Positions 45,327 through 54,133 of a stretch of DNA of 64,000 nucleotides are shown one piece after another. The position numbers were made by a program, and so were the translations under genes. This DNA comes from Prochlorococcus marinus str. MIT 9107 (GTDB taxonomy: Bacteria; Cyanobacteriota; Cyanobacteriia; PCC-6307; Cyanobiaceae): positions 106,363 through 170,362 of the forward strand of contig NZ_JNAI01000003.1 in assembly GCF_000759855.1 (NCBI RefSeq), given 5' to 3'. The stretch's first letter is position 1. Each line of letters begins with the position of its first letter. A model generated the notes under the pieces. The model saw only the letters and a program-made list of their open reading frames with translations, was not told the DNA's origin and made no database searches.

Positions 45327-46322
45327 TCATCGATACAAACTATTTAAATATTTTTTTACAGAATCATTTAATTTACATTTAATAGTTAAATTCAATTCCT
45401 TTTTTGCTCTTGTTATATCAGGTATATAAAAATTTCTTTGTGGGTTAGATAGAGAAACATTTTTTTCTCCAAGAACTTTTATCTTTGAATTTGAATTCGC
45501 GAGAAATTTAATTTTTTCTGCCAGTTCAAGTATTGATATTGTTTCATCAGATCCAGTATTTATAATATTACTCTCAAAATCCCTAAGTAATTGGTTCAGT
45601 AACCAAAATGCTAAATCATCTAAGTCCATATAACTTCTTATAGATTTTCCATCACCTTTAATTATGATATCTTTATTGTTTATAGCTTGATGTGCAAAAT
45701 TTCCAATCGCATAATGTAAGTCAACAGGTATTCCCTCTCCACAAAAACTGAAGCATCTGGCAATCTTTGTATCAAGGTCACTAAATTCTCTAAAATAATT
45801 GCAAATATATTCTGCAGAAATCTTACCTATAATTAAACTATTATTTTTAGAAGTGTTATTTGAAACTAATAATGATCTATCTTCTTTTAAAGGTTCATTA
45901 TTATTGTTAGGACCATAAACGCAGCCACTACTCGTAAAAAGTAATCTTTTTGCTTTTATTTTTAAAGCATAATTACAAATATCTAATGTTCCTTCGGACA
46001 AAAGTCTGAATTTTAAAAGCGGATCAATATTTTCATAGCTTTCTTTTGCAGTTACACTTGCCATGTGTAATACATAGTCAACTTTGGGTAATTTGTTTAT
46101 AAAGGATTTGTTAATAAATGGCAGTTCACTTTCTATATAAAATAGATTTAGGTTTGAAAATCTATTTTTTAAAATTTCTACTTTTTCCTTGTTTCTTGAT
46201 AACAGAAAAATATTGAAAGAACATTTTGCAGCATCTAATTTTTTTAAGATTGATATACCAAATGGCCCAGTACCTCCTGTAATCAAAATATTAGTATTAG
46301 AAAATTTTTTAAGATCTAACAT
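45327..46322 (-). CDS. NAD-dependent epimerase/dehydratase with altered catalytic Tyr
   Basis: 331 residues, extended SDR. The NAD loop is ILITGGTGPFGISIL (12-26), HMASVTAKESYENIDP and LLFTSSGCVYGP follow, and DLDDLAFWLLNQLL and INTGSDETISI are typical later motifs. The active-site YxxxK should be near residue 163-167, but the sequence is NNSLIIGKISAEY: Leu163 sits where the catalytic Tyr belongs, Lys167 is present. Either the enzyme is catalytically changed or another Tyr serves. The frame is otherwise intact. It overlaps the Nudix gene by 7 bases and precedes the NeuB fusion by 31. Confidence 0.82.
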   Translation of the reverse strand: MLDLKKFSNTNILITGGTGPFGISILKKLDAAKCSFNIFLLSRNKEKVEILKNRFSNLNLFYIESELPFINKSFINKLPKVDYVLHMASVTAKESYENIDPLLKFRLLSEGTLDICNYALKIKAKRLLFTSSGCVYGPNNNNEPLKEDRSLLVSNNTSKNNSLIIGKISAEYICNYFREFSDLDTKIARCFSFCGEGIPVDLHYAIGNFAHQAINNKDIIIKGDGKSIRSYMDLDDLAFWLLNQLLRDFESNIINTGSDETISILELAEKIKFLANSNSKIKVLGEKNVSLSNPQRNFYIPDITRAKKELNLTIKCKLNDSVKKYLNSLYR

Positions 46323-46882
46323 ATTTCATGATAATCATATGCAATATTATACTTTCTTGATTCGTTCCCAAATAAAGATTCATCAATTAAATCTTTATAT
46401 TTTAAATGTTCTTTAATTAAATTATTTGGGGAATCTGTATGTGCTGCCACATCTCCATTCTTATATTCTTTATTAGGATTAAAGTCTTTAAAGTTAAGAG
46501 TATTTTCTTCTAAATTTACTTTAAATATGAGCGAAATAAAATGACTTCTAACTATCATTTTTAAATTAACTATTTCATATACTCCCATTAATTTTATATC
46601 TTGAATTTTAGGTGAAAGAACTCCAATTTCATTTTCTATTGTTTTAATTATTCGTGTTCTTGATTTTTCTTTAAACCTTAGAATCCCTCCAGGTAAATGC
46701 CATCCAGGGCCGTAGAATTCATCATCCCTAAAGATCAATAATGATTTATTGTGAATAGTTTTTATTATTAACTCTACATTCGTTATTGGAGTCAGTTGAC
46801 TTAATATTAAGAAAATTCTTTTACCTAAGCCTTTTTTTGGTTTAATTAAAATATCTATAAAATAATGAAAAATTTTCCACAT
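46316..46882 (-). CDS. Nudix hydrolase, GDP-mannose-mannosylhydrolase-like
   Basis: 188 residues. The Nudix region runs WHLPGGILRFKEKSRTRIIK to NEIGV: Gly66, Glu72, then KTIENEIG at 80-87. Against the consensus GX5EX7REUXEEXGU the RE is KT and one Glu of EE is Asn84; Glu85 remains. GDP-mannose mannosyl hydrolases have a similarly altered box, so it may act on a GDP-sugar, in line with manC. A housecleaning role is also possible. It starts at ATG 46882, 3 bases after the methyltransferase stop, and its stop overlaps the epimerase start by 7. Confidence 0.72.
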   Translation of the reverse strand: MWKIFHYFIDILIKPKKGLGKRIFLILSQLTPITNVELIIKTIHNKSLLIFRDDEFYGPGWHLPGGILRFKEKSRTRIIKTIENEIGVLSPKIQDIKLMGVYEIVNLKMIVRSHFISLIFKVNLEENTLNFKDFNPNKEYKNGDVAAHTDSPNNLIKEHLKYKDLIDESLFGNESRKYNIAYDYHEIC

Positions 46883-46885
46883 TAT

Positions 46886-48037
46886 CTATTGGATTCTTTT
46901 GAGTTCGCCATTAATAATATAGTAAAAATTAAAATTACCATTTATTATTTGTTTCGCAATCTTTAAAACTTCTTTATTGTATCCCCCACAGGATATTATT
47001 AAGTCACCAGAATTAACTTCCTCTAATATTTTAGGTTCGTGGATTCTATATCCAGATCCAGGACAAAAATTTCCTTGCTTGAATTTTGCACTATCAATTA
47101 CTTTTATATTTTTATTTGTACCAATCATTGATAAATATGCCAAAGCTTGATGTCCTGCTCCCCAGAAAAAAATATTACCCTTAAGTTTATTAATTGATTT
47201 GGAAATCATTTCTTTTTCACTCATATATTTAATATTTAAATTTTTTAAATCACTTTCATTTTTTGGTTTACAGTAACATGAAATTATATAATCATTGTAA
47301 AAATTTTCAATTTTAATAATTTCATAGCCTGCTTTGTTAATAAGATATGAAAAACTATTGATGGTAAAGTAACTCAAATGGTCAGGTATAAACTCAGAAT
47401 ATAAATTTTCTTCTTTTATCATATTAAAATTTGGAACCTCAAATAGACAAATGGCTTCTTTAGAAATCAACTTTTTAATTTCCATTAATGACTTAATTGG
47501 ATTTGGCCAATGTTCAATAAAGTTTAGACAAAAACAGAAATTTATTTTTTCTTTATCTACTAAATTGAATAGTTTTAATTTTAAATCTTCAGTATTTGAC
47601 TCGCCAACAAAACCATTTATTATTTTTTCTTTCCCAATAGCTTTTTTTATATTTTCTTTGCTCCATTCTATTCCAAAACTTTCCCAATTAAGTTCTTTAC
47701 ATATGTTCAAATATTCTCCAGCCCCAGTTCCAATTTCAAGAGCAAATATTTTATTTTCTGTAATATATAAATCTTTTAATGCACTAAATTGTTTTAATCT
47801 TTGAAATTTCATATCTTCTGAGTAAGCAGAAGACCGAATTACTTCTTTATAATATTTGACTGGTTGATTTGTAATTTGAACCAGCCCACACTCTTTACAT
47901 TCAAAAACATTTATATCCTCCTTTAAAACTTTCGCCTCAATTTCGTTTTTAGTCCATCCCTGAGCAGAAGAAGGGAAATTGTTGAGAGTGAAAGAATCTC
48001 TTATTTCTTTAGAGTTACATACCCTGCAAATTTTCAT
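46886..48037 (-). CDS. Sugar C-methyltransferase (NDP-hexose type)
   Basis: 383 residues. N-terminal zinc-binding cysteines Cys4, Cys7, Cys47 and Cys50 (CRVCNS and CKECGL), then the SAM domain with ALEIGTGAGEYLN (about 99-111) and FCFCLNFIEHWPNP, and a C-terminal domain with FWGAGHQALAYLS, VIDSAKFKQGNF and DLIISCGGYN. This three-part build is that of NDP-4-keto-hexose C-methyltransferases such as TcaB9 and NovU, which add a branching methyl at C3. It overlaps the ThDP enzyme gene by 4 bases. It supports a branched-chain deoxysugar. Confidence 0.84.
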   Translation of the reverse strand: MKICRVCNSKEIRDSFTLNNFPSSAQGWTKNEIEAKVLKEDINVFECKECGLVQITNQPVKYYKEVIRSSAYSEDMKFQRLKQFSALKDLYITENKIFALEIGTGAGEYLNICKELNWESFGIEWSKENIKKAIGKEKIINGFVGESNTEDLKLKLFNLVDKEKINFCFCLNFIEHWPNPIKSLMEIKKLISKEAICLFEVPNFNMIKEENLYSEFIPDHLSYFTINSFSYLINKAGYEIIKIENFYNDYIISCYCKPKNESDLKNLNIKYMSEKEMISKSINKLKGNIFFWGAGHQALAYLSMIGTNKNIKVIDSAKFKQGNFCPGSGYRIHEPKILEEVNSGDLIISCGGYNKEVLKIAKQIINGNFNFYYIINGELKRIQ

Positions 48038-49869
48038 TTTCTGGCATCAATTGATCTATCCAGTAGATTGCTGTATCTCATCCATCTTTTTAGCTCACTT
48101 AAATCAAGCAATGGCGACATATCTTCTATAGGCATTGTAACCATCTCACCTCTTTCATTTGGTATTGAACTTACTTTAGGTTGTAGTTTTTCATCAGGAT
48201 AAGTAAAAACCTCTAGTATTAAAGGCCCATCAAAATTTTCATTAATTTTTATGTTTGTCTTAATTGACTCAAGATCGTAACAAAAATAGTGTTTTATTTT
48301 GTAAGCACTACTTATTTTGGACAGATCAGGTAGATGTAAACCGCTTTTTTTATCGCTACCTAAACGTCTTCCTTTGAAATATCCATCTTGGGTATTTCTT
48401 ATAGAACAATAACCTTTATTATTTATTACTATAATTATCAATTTTAGATTATTGCCTTTTAAGGTCGCTAGTTCTTGAATATTCATTTGAAGACTACCAT
48501 CTCCCTCTATTAAAATCACTTTTTCTTTGGTTGCTTTACAAACTCCAATTGCAGCTGGCAATCCAAATCCCATTGATCCAAGACCGGAATCAATTAATAT
48601 TCTCTGTTCAAGACTATTTTTGAACAAAACATAAAAAGCTTCAATACAAAAACCTGAACTTCCTGTAACAATGTATTTGAAATCTTTAAGTGGATTAGAT
48701 AATCCATCCATGAGCTCATATATATTTATACCTTTTTGATTAGCAGCTTCATTAAGACTGAAAGCATTATCTTTTTCAAAAGAGAATCTTTCTTTTAAGT
48801 CTTTACAAAAACTTATCCATTCGGAACAGTTCTTTCTGTAAGTATCACCATACTTTTTAAAAGCTATTTTTAAATCTTTTATTGCGTTTATGGCCGTCGA
48901 TTGAATCTTATATGAATTAGGGGGTAAAACTTTATTAAGTTCATTTTTATCAATATCAAAAATTATTTTATCAGCATTTCTTGCAAACTCAGCTTGGTTA
49001 TAAGCTGTGATTATATTATTTAGACTACAACCAATTGAAATCAATAAATCACAATTTTGAATTGCTAAGTTTGCTGATCTTTTTGCAACAGTACCAGGAT
49101 GACCAACAAAAAGTGGATTTTCATATTCGAAGCAATCTTTCCCAGGGAATGTGCTTACTGATATTATTTTGTTCTCTTCAATAAAATTATTTAATTCTTT
49201 TACTGCATTATCGAGTCTAACGCCTTGACCTGCAAGCAAAACTATTCTTCTCTTTGAAGAAATAATAGGCGCCCATTCCTCCAAATTAATGTTTTCAATT
49301 TCAGAATATTTTTTATTTTTTTTAGGAATTTGAATTTGTTCTAGTTCACTATATTTTGATCCTTGAATATCCAGAGGAACCTCAATCCAAACAGGCCCTT
49401 TCCTTCCCTCTAGCATTTCAAATATTGCCCTATCTAAAGTTGATTTAATTTGATTAGAAGCTGTTATTACTGCTTGATACTTTGTAATTGGCTCAGCCAT
49501 TGATAAAGTTGCCACTTCCTGAACTCCAGTTTGACGGAGTGATTTTTGGGCTTGATAATCTGTACTTTTTACTTGCCCAGATAATATAAGCATTGGAATT
49601 GACTCTATATAGGCACCAGCTACTGAGGTAAGAGTATTTGTCGCACCAGGACCATTCGTAACTAAAGCAACTCCAAATTTATTATTTTCGACTCTTCCCC
49701 AATATTCTGCGGATATGGCTACAGCTTGTTCATGCAAGCAAATAGTAGTTTCTATACCACTTTTATACAATGCGTCATTTAAATGCATAGCCCCACCTCC
49801 AGGGAGGCAAAAAACATTACTAATCCCAAGATTCTTAAGATAATCAAAAATAAAATCAGCTACTCTCAT
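48034..49869 (-). CDS. Acetolactate-synthase-like ThDP enzyme
   Basis: 611 residues with the three-domain build of acetolactate synthase large subunit. The catalytic Glu47 is in CLHEQAVAISAEYWG; VTNGPGATNTLT, PMLILSGQV, the middle domain with RIVLLAGQGVR, and the ThDP motif EGDGSLQMNIQELATL (GDGS at 456-459) with VINNKGYCSI follow. No regulatory subunit is nearby. In a glycan operon such enzymes, for example YerE of the yersiniose pathway, transfer a two-carbon acetyl branch to a keto-sugar, so this is a plausible role beside the C-methyltransferase. True acetolactate synthesis is the alternative. ATG start at 49869. Confidence 0.83.
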   Translation of the reverse strand: MRVADFIFDYLKNLGISNVFCLPGGGAMHLNDALYKSGIETTICLHEQAVAISAEYWGRVENNKFGVALVTNGPGATNTLTSVAGAYIESIPMLILSGQVKSTDYQAQKSLRQTGVQEVATLSMAEPITKYQAVITASNQIKSTLDRAIFEMLEGRKGPVWIEVPLDIQGSKYSELEQIQIPKKNKKYSEIENINLEEWAPIISSKRRIVLLAGQGVRLDNAVKELNNFIEENKIISVSTFPGKDCFEYENPLFVGHPGTVAKRSANLAIQNCDLLISIGCSLNNIITAYNQAEFARNADKIIFDIDKNELNKVLPPNSYKIQSTAINAIKDLKIAFKKYGDTYRKNCSEWISFCKDLKERFSFEKDNAFSLNEAANQKGINIYELMDGLSNPLKDFKYIVTGSSGFCIEAFYVLFKNSLEQRILIDSGLGSMGFGLPAAIGVCKATKEKVILIEGDGSLQMNIQELATLKGNNLKLIIIVINNKGYCSIRNTQDGYFKGRRLGSDKKSGLHLPDLSKISSAYKIKHYFCYDLESIKTNIKINENFDGPLILEVFTYPDEKLQPKVSSIPNERGEMVTMPIEDMSPLLDLSELKRWMRYSNLLDRSIDARK

Positions 49870-49976
49870 TATTTATATATTCTTTTTAAAACTATAAACT
49901 TCTAAAAGGGGAATTATAAATTTTTTGTAAAAACTTTTATTAAGTATAAAAAGAAAATAATGAAAAATTTTTTTAA

Positions 49977-51023
49977 TCAAAATGCCAATATTGAATATTT
50001 CTCCAATAATTGATAAACGAAATCAATATGGGTTTTATCTTTTAAATTAAAGTTTTTAATGCTTTTTATTGAAGTTTCTAATTGCTTGATATTTCTCGGC
50101 CCTATGACTATATGAGATACAGTTGGATCATTTAATAAAAAACCATATGCTAAGTCATAAATATTTGTGCTTGTTTTTGTGCAAATTTTTTCTAAATCCT
50201 GAAAAAAATCATTATGATTTGCTAAATCATATCTTCTAAAGTATTCAGGATATCTAGATTTCCTAGAATTTATATCAATATTTGGCTTATCTAATAAATT
50301 GCCAACATTTTTTTGACTTAAAAGACCAAAAGCTAATGGAGAGTGAGCTTGTAATTTTATTCTTTCTCTTAAACAAATCTCTTGTAATGTAATTATGTAA
50401 CTTGTAGCTATAAGGTTATAGGGGTTTTGAATGAAAATATCACCTTGATAATTATATTTCTTTGTTACTTCAACCAGTTTAATGAGACCATAAGGAGTTT
50501 CATTAGAAAGCCCTATAGCTTTTATTAAACCTGTTTTTTGTAAATTTATAAGATTTAAAATATTTTCATCCAGATTGGGTTCAGATATTTCATAAAGTTT
50601 TTGAGGATTAGTTGATATCCCTTTACTAAAATTATGAGTTTTTCTTATTGGCCAATGTAAATAAAGAACATCTAAGTAGTTTGTTCTCAATCTGGATAAT
50701 ATATGCTCAAGTTCATTTTTGAGATGTATCTCGCTATAAACTCTATTGTAATTTGAGTTTAGGAAAGGAACTTTTTCAGATTTGCCTCCTATTTTTGAAC
50801 TAATAAATAAATTTGTCCTTACATTATTAATCTCTATCCACTCACCAATAATGAGTTCGCTTAACCCTATTTTGTTTTTTGTACATGGGACTGGATACAT
50901 CTGTGCAGTATCAATAGCTCTTCCTCCATAAGAGTGAAAAGCATCTAGCAAAGAAAAGGAATTTTCTTTACTTATCAATGATCCAAATAACATCGTCCCA
51001 AGGGAAACTCGAGACAAGTTCAT
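49977..51023 (-). CDS. Aldo/keto reductase
   Basis: 348 residues from ATG 51023; a TTG three codons upstream (51032) is possible. The AKR tetrad is visible: Asp and Tyr in AIDTAQMYPV, Lys in ISSKIGGK, His in YLHWPIRK. Later SNETPYGLI, QNPYNLIA, AHSPLAFGLLSQ and IGPRNIKQLETSI fit the NADPH-binding barrel. It probably reduces a sugar or keto group. It ends 107 bases before the ThDP gene, the largest gap in the run, and starts 13 bases after the unknown gene. Confidence 0.87.
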   Translation of the reverse strand: MNLSRVSLGTMLFGSLISKENSFSLLDAFHSYGGRAIDTAQMYPVPCTKNKIGLSELIIGEWIEINNVRTNLFISSKIGGKSEKVPFLNSNYNRVYSEIHLKNELEHILSRLRTNYLDVLYLHWPIRKTHNFSKGISTNPQKLYEISEPNLDENILNLINLQKTGLIKAIGLSNETPYGLIKLVEVTKKYNYQGDIFIQNPYNLIATSYIITLQEICLRERIKLQAHSPLAFGLLSQKNVGNLLDKPNIDINSRKSRYPEYFRRYDLANHNDFFQDLEKICTKTSTNIYDLAYGFLLNDPTVSHIVIGPRNIKQLETSIKSIKNFNLKDKTHIDFVYQLLEKYSILAF

Positions 51024-51036
51024 AATTGTCAAGAAT

Positions 51037-51849
51037 CTATTTAGCCATAGCCTGATAAAAAGTAAGACCTCCAGACCATTGTTCTGAAACTTGATCTATG
51101 CCAGGAAGTAATTGGTTCCCTAGGCCCCAAAATTCTAGATGTGGACCATAGGATTTAAACAAGCAAGTTATCCTTCTGTCTTGATGTTCTAGAGCTGTCA
51201 AGCACAACATTGGAGAATAAGTTTCTTTGTGAATTAGCATCTGCGGATTACCAATTAGAGCGCTACACACATCTAATGCTCCGCTTATACAAATACCATC
51301 AAATTCAGGTAAATCCGCCATTTGTTTCTTTTGAGAAGGAATATCATAGCCTATTAAAGCTTCAGGAAAATAAAAACCACAAATCACATGTTTATTATTT
51401 GTTTTTACTAAGTTTTCATATCTTGAAATTTTAGAGATTGTAATTCTTTCTTGTAGAGAAAGATTATTTTGAATAGTAATTTTAAAATGACAATCAGGAA
51501 ATTCATTTGTAAATGATCTCTCTACAAGAGGTAGTAATTCTTTTTCTAATTGTTCTCCAATATCTATTTTTTTAGAATTTATAGGAATAATAAAAGGGTA
51601 ATATTTAGATTTAAGAATTGGCTTGTAATCTTTATTGGATTCAATTCTTTTAGTTAATTCCTCTAAATTCTTCTCAAAAAGTGTAGAGTCTATATCTTTA
51701 AGGCTTGGGAAATATTTTTTTGATTCTTCTAGAATTTTTTGAGGCTGATTTATAAATTCATTTAGCTTATAATAGTTAGTCTTGGAATCACTATAAGTTC
51801 TATATGAACTATTAGGCTGTCTCCAACCTAACTCATTGAAATAGGACAT
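51037..51849 (-). CDS. Unrecognised protein encoded directly beside a radical SAM gene
   Basis: 270 residues, soluble, with no family I can name. The N-terminal half is charged and helical; the C-terminal half is denser and more protein-like: GFYFPEALIGYDIPS, GICISGALDVCSALIGN, YSPMLCLTALEHQDRRITCL and GPHLEFWGLGNQLLPGIDQ. Cysteines lie in ICISG, DVCSA, LCLTA and TCLFK. It starts 3 bases after the radical SAM stop and ends 13 bases before the aldo/keto reductase start, so it is surely in the same operon. It could be the substrate-handling partner or a separate enzyme acting on the same intermediate. Confidence 0.7.
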   Translation of the reverse strand: MSYFNELGWRQPNSSYRTYSDSKTNYYKLNEFINQPQKILEESKKYFPSLKDIDSTLFEKNLEELTKRIESNKDYKPILKSKYYPFIIPINSKKIDIGEQLEKELLPLVERSFTNEFPDCHFKITIQNNLSLQERITISKISRYENLVKTNNKHVICGFYFPEALIGYDIPSQKKQMADLPEFDGICISGALDVCSALIGNPQMLIHKETYSPMLCLTALEHQDRRITCLFKSYGPHLEFWGLGNQLLPGIDQVSEQWSGGLTFYQAMAK

Positions 51850-51852
51850 AAA

Positions 51853-52986
51853 TTATTCTTCAACAGTATCTGTTAAAGCAAACCCTTTCTCATATGGTAC
51901 TGGTAAATAAGGTACCTCTTCTGACCATTCATTAACTTTATCATTATGAAACTTTATAAACTCCCAATTCTCACCGATTATGCACTCATCTCTATAAGGC
52001 CCTAACCATTTGTTTTTCATACCCCTATCTAGTATTAGTGATAATGGTTCTTGAGTAACATTCCCAAGGGACATGTCCATAAATGGGCATGGCATAATTT
52101 CTCCATCATGATTAACGGTATTTATTCCTTTAACAGTGATACATTTCCCAGGATGACCATATGAAGGAGTCATATGAGTAAAAATTTGATGTTTGTCTTC
52201 TAAGAACTTTAAATAATCTACATCTTTTTTCGTACATACCCATTCATCATGGCCTTTACCGCTACCAACAGGCTTAGCTAATGTTAAGTAAAGAGGAATT
52301 TCTTCTTCAGCACAGAAAGCCATCATTTCTTCGAATTCTTCGGAAAAAACTCTATCTTTTATTAAACAAGACGATAAAAGCATTTGTAAACCCGCTTTTT
52401 TAGCGGCTTTAAATGCTCTAAGAGCCTTTGCGTGAGCACCTGGCGTCCTTCTAAATGCATCATGATCGGCAGGATTCATGCTATCAAGAGAAATTTGAAC
52501 TTTATAACCACCTTTGTCAGCAAACCACTTCGCTTTTTCATCATCGAAAAACCATCCATTCGAATCTAAAATGATTAAATGTTTATAGGGGTCTAAGATA
52601 TCAATAAGATCACCAAGTTTTCTATCTAAGAGAGCCTCTCCTCCTGTGATGACAAATCTAAATATTCCATATTCATCAGCTTCTAGAGAAAGCTTACGAT
52701 AATCTTCTAACTCCATTTGCTTTCTAGGATCTTTCTTCCCTGTTCTTTTGACAAGATCTCTTGTCATGTAAGGCTCTTCACAACAGTGTTGACACTGCAT
52801 ATTGCATGCAGATCGATTAATTTTTAATCTTAGAATGGGACTTATAGAACCATTAAGAGTGTCAGAATTATGCTTATCAATTTTTTCGAAAACTCTGGGT
52901 CTTTTATTTCTCTGAAATTCTCTCTTATTCTGCTCTATTTCACTAATGGCATTATTTTCGACAGTAATAGTATCTGAAATTGCCAT
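51853..52986 (-). CDS. Radical SAM enzyme with SPASM-like C-terminus
   Basis: 377 residues. The [4Fe-4S]-SAM motif C-x3-C-x2-C is at Cys61, Cys65, Cys68 (SACNMQCQHCCEEP, with a further Cys69). FVITGGEALLD and VQISLDSMNPADHD are the usual following motifs. The C-terminal part has GKCITVKGINTVNHDGEIMPC in sense of the SPASM/twitch cysteine pair (start GKCITVKG, end GEIMPCPF) and the later DECIIGENW. Such proteins modify peptides, sugars or cofactors. First gene of the eleven-gene reverse run; the next gene follows after 3 bases. Its base composition looks less AT-rich than that of neighbouring glycan genes. Confidence 0.88.
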   Translation of the reverse strand: MAISDTITVENNAISEIEQNKREFQRNKRPRVFEKIDKHNSDTLNGSISPILRLKINRSACNMQCQHCCEEPYMTRDLVKRTGKKDPRKQMELEDYRKLSLEADEYGIFRFVITGGEALLDRKLGDLIDILDPYKHLIILDSNGWFFDDEKAKWFADKGGYKVQISLDSMNPADHDAFRRTPGAHAKALRAFKAAKKAGLQMLLSSCLIKDRVFSEEFEEMMAFCAEEEIPLYLTLAKPVGSGKGHDEWVCTKKDVDYLKFLEDKHQIFTHMTPSYGHPGKCITVKGINTVNHDGEIMPCPFMDMSLGNVTQEPLSLILDRGMKNKWLGPYRDECIIGENWEFIKFHNDKVNEWSEEVPYLPVPYEKGFALTDTVEE

Positions 52987-53178
52987 TTAAGTAAATTATT
53001 TTTAAAAGTTTACAAAATATACATTAATAAGTCAATGATAACCATAAAAAAATGAAAAAATCAAAATTTCATTCTTTACTCTTAATTTATTGTCAGAAAA
53101 TGATTAAATTTTATTAATTTATAATTTAATAACAAAACTACAAAAACTACTATCTAATAATATTCTCCATGATTAAAA

Positions 53179-54039
53179 TTGTTTGATATTTTTCTTCAAG
53201 TTACCCGTAAAGATTATTTCGCAGAAGAATCTATAAAGGCCTTTAATAAATTAAAAATTCAAGATGGTGTTAGAAAGCATATATCCATGCATGAAAGTTT
53301 GGTTGAACACCATAGTCAAATATTGAAGAACTTTGAAGGAGTGTTAATTAAACAAAAAGGAAAGCTAAAAACCGCAAGAGAACACATAGATTCTTTGTTG
53401 AATTATTCAAATTCAAAATATATTATGTTTTGCCATGATGATGATTTATTTTCTCCGCAAATGGCTATATATATCTTGAACTTGTTAAAAAAGTTTCAAC
53501 CAAATTCTTTATGTTCAAAAGTAAAATATATTAATCAAAAAGGGCTTTTATTGCCCAATAGGCAGGATAAATCAATAAATAAAATTAACTTTATAAATGA
53601 AAATCAAGTTTTAAGGGGTTATTTCCTTCCTTTCTCAAGGCCAATAGTTTATCCAACTATGGTTTACGAAAGAATTCGTTTAATTAAATATTTTAAAAAT
53701 AATAGTTATCTAGGCCCGCATGAAGATGTCAGGATTATATATGAATTCGCTAGGAAAGGACTTATGGTCATGAATTTAAAGTCAGATCTCTATTTCTACA
53801 GAACTCATCCTGGGCAAGACAGTAGCGTTAGGAATACAATTCCTAGATTAAGATTGATGGTTTGGCTAAAAAATTTAAATACCAATATATTTTTGAAGTT
53901 TGCATTGTTTAATTTCTCTAAAATACAATATATAGTTTTTTATAAAAAAAATTCTTTTGCTTTTAAATTTATAGATCGTATTTTTAATTCTATTAGATAT
54001 AATCTAATAAAATTCCGCTCAGGTGAAAAACTTTTTTAA
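53179..54039 (+). CDS. GT2/GT-A-like glycosyltransferase
   Basis: 286 residues with a TTG start at 53179 (MFDIFLQVTRKDYFAEES). The metal-binding acidic cluster is YIMFCHDDDLFSPQMA, and a later GPHEDVRIIYEFARKG includes the ED pair of GT2 enzymes; YFYRTHPGQDSS is also typical. It probably adds one sugar to the glycan. An ATG ten bases upstream opens a five-codon frame (MIKIV, stop); removing one G there would give MIKIFDIFLQV, so a small frameshift near the start is possible. It is divergent from the radical SAM gene with 192 bases between. Confidence 0.72.
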   Translation: MFDIFLQVTRKDYFAEESIKAFNKLKIQDGVRKHISMHESLVEHHSQILKNFEGVLIKQKGKLKTAREHIDSLLNYSNSKYIMFCHDDDLFSPQMAIYILNLLKKFQPNSLCSKVKYINQKGLLLPNRQDKSINKINFINENQVLRGYFLPFSRPIVYPTMVYERIRLIKYFKNNSYLGPHEDVRIIYEFARKGLMVMNLKSDLYFYRTHPGQDSSVRNTIPRLRLMVWLKNLNTNIFLKFALFNFSKIQYIVFYKKNSFAFKFIDRIFNSIRYNLIKFRSGEKLF

Positions 54040-54133
54040 AATTAAGCTTTAAAAAAAGTTTCCATTCAAATAATTTTTTTAATAAATTTAGTTTTATAAT
54101 CTAGTTTAATACTATAAATAAAACAAAAAAATA

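Noticed and set aside
47451..47804. 117-codon forward frame opposite the C-methyltransferase
   Set aside because: Antisense to a gene with clear zinc and SAM motifs; no protein-like pattern of its own.
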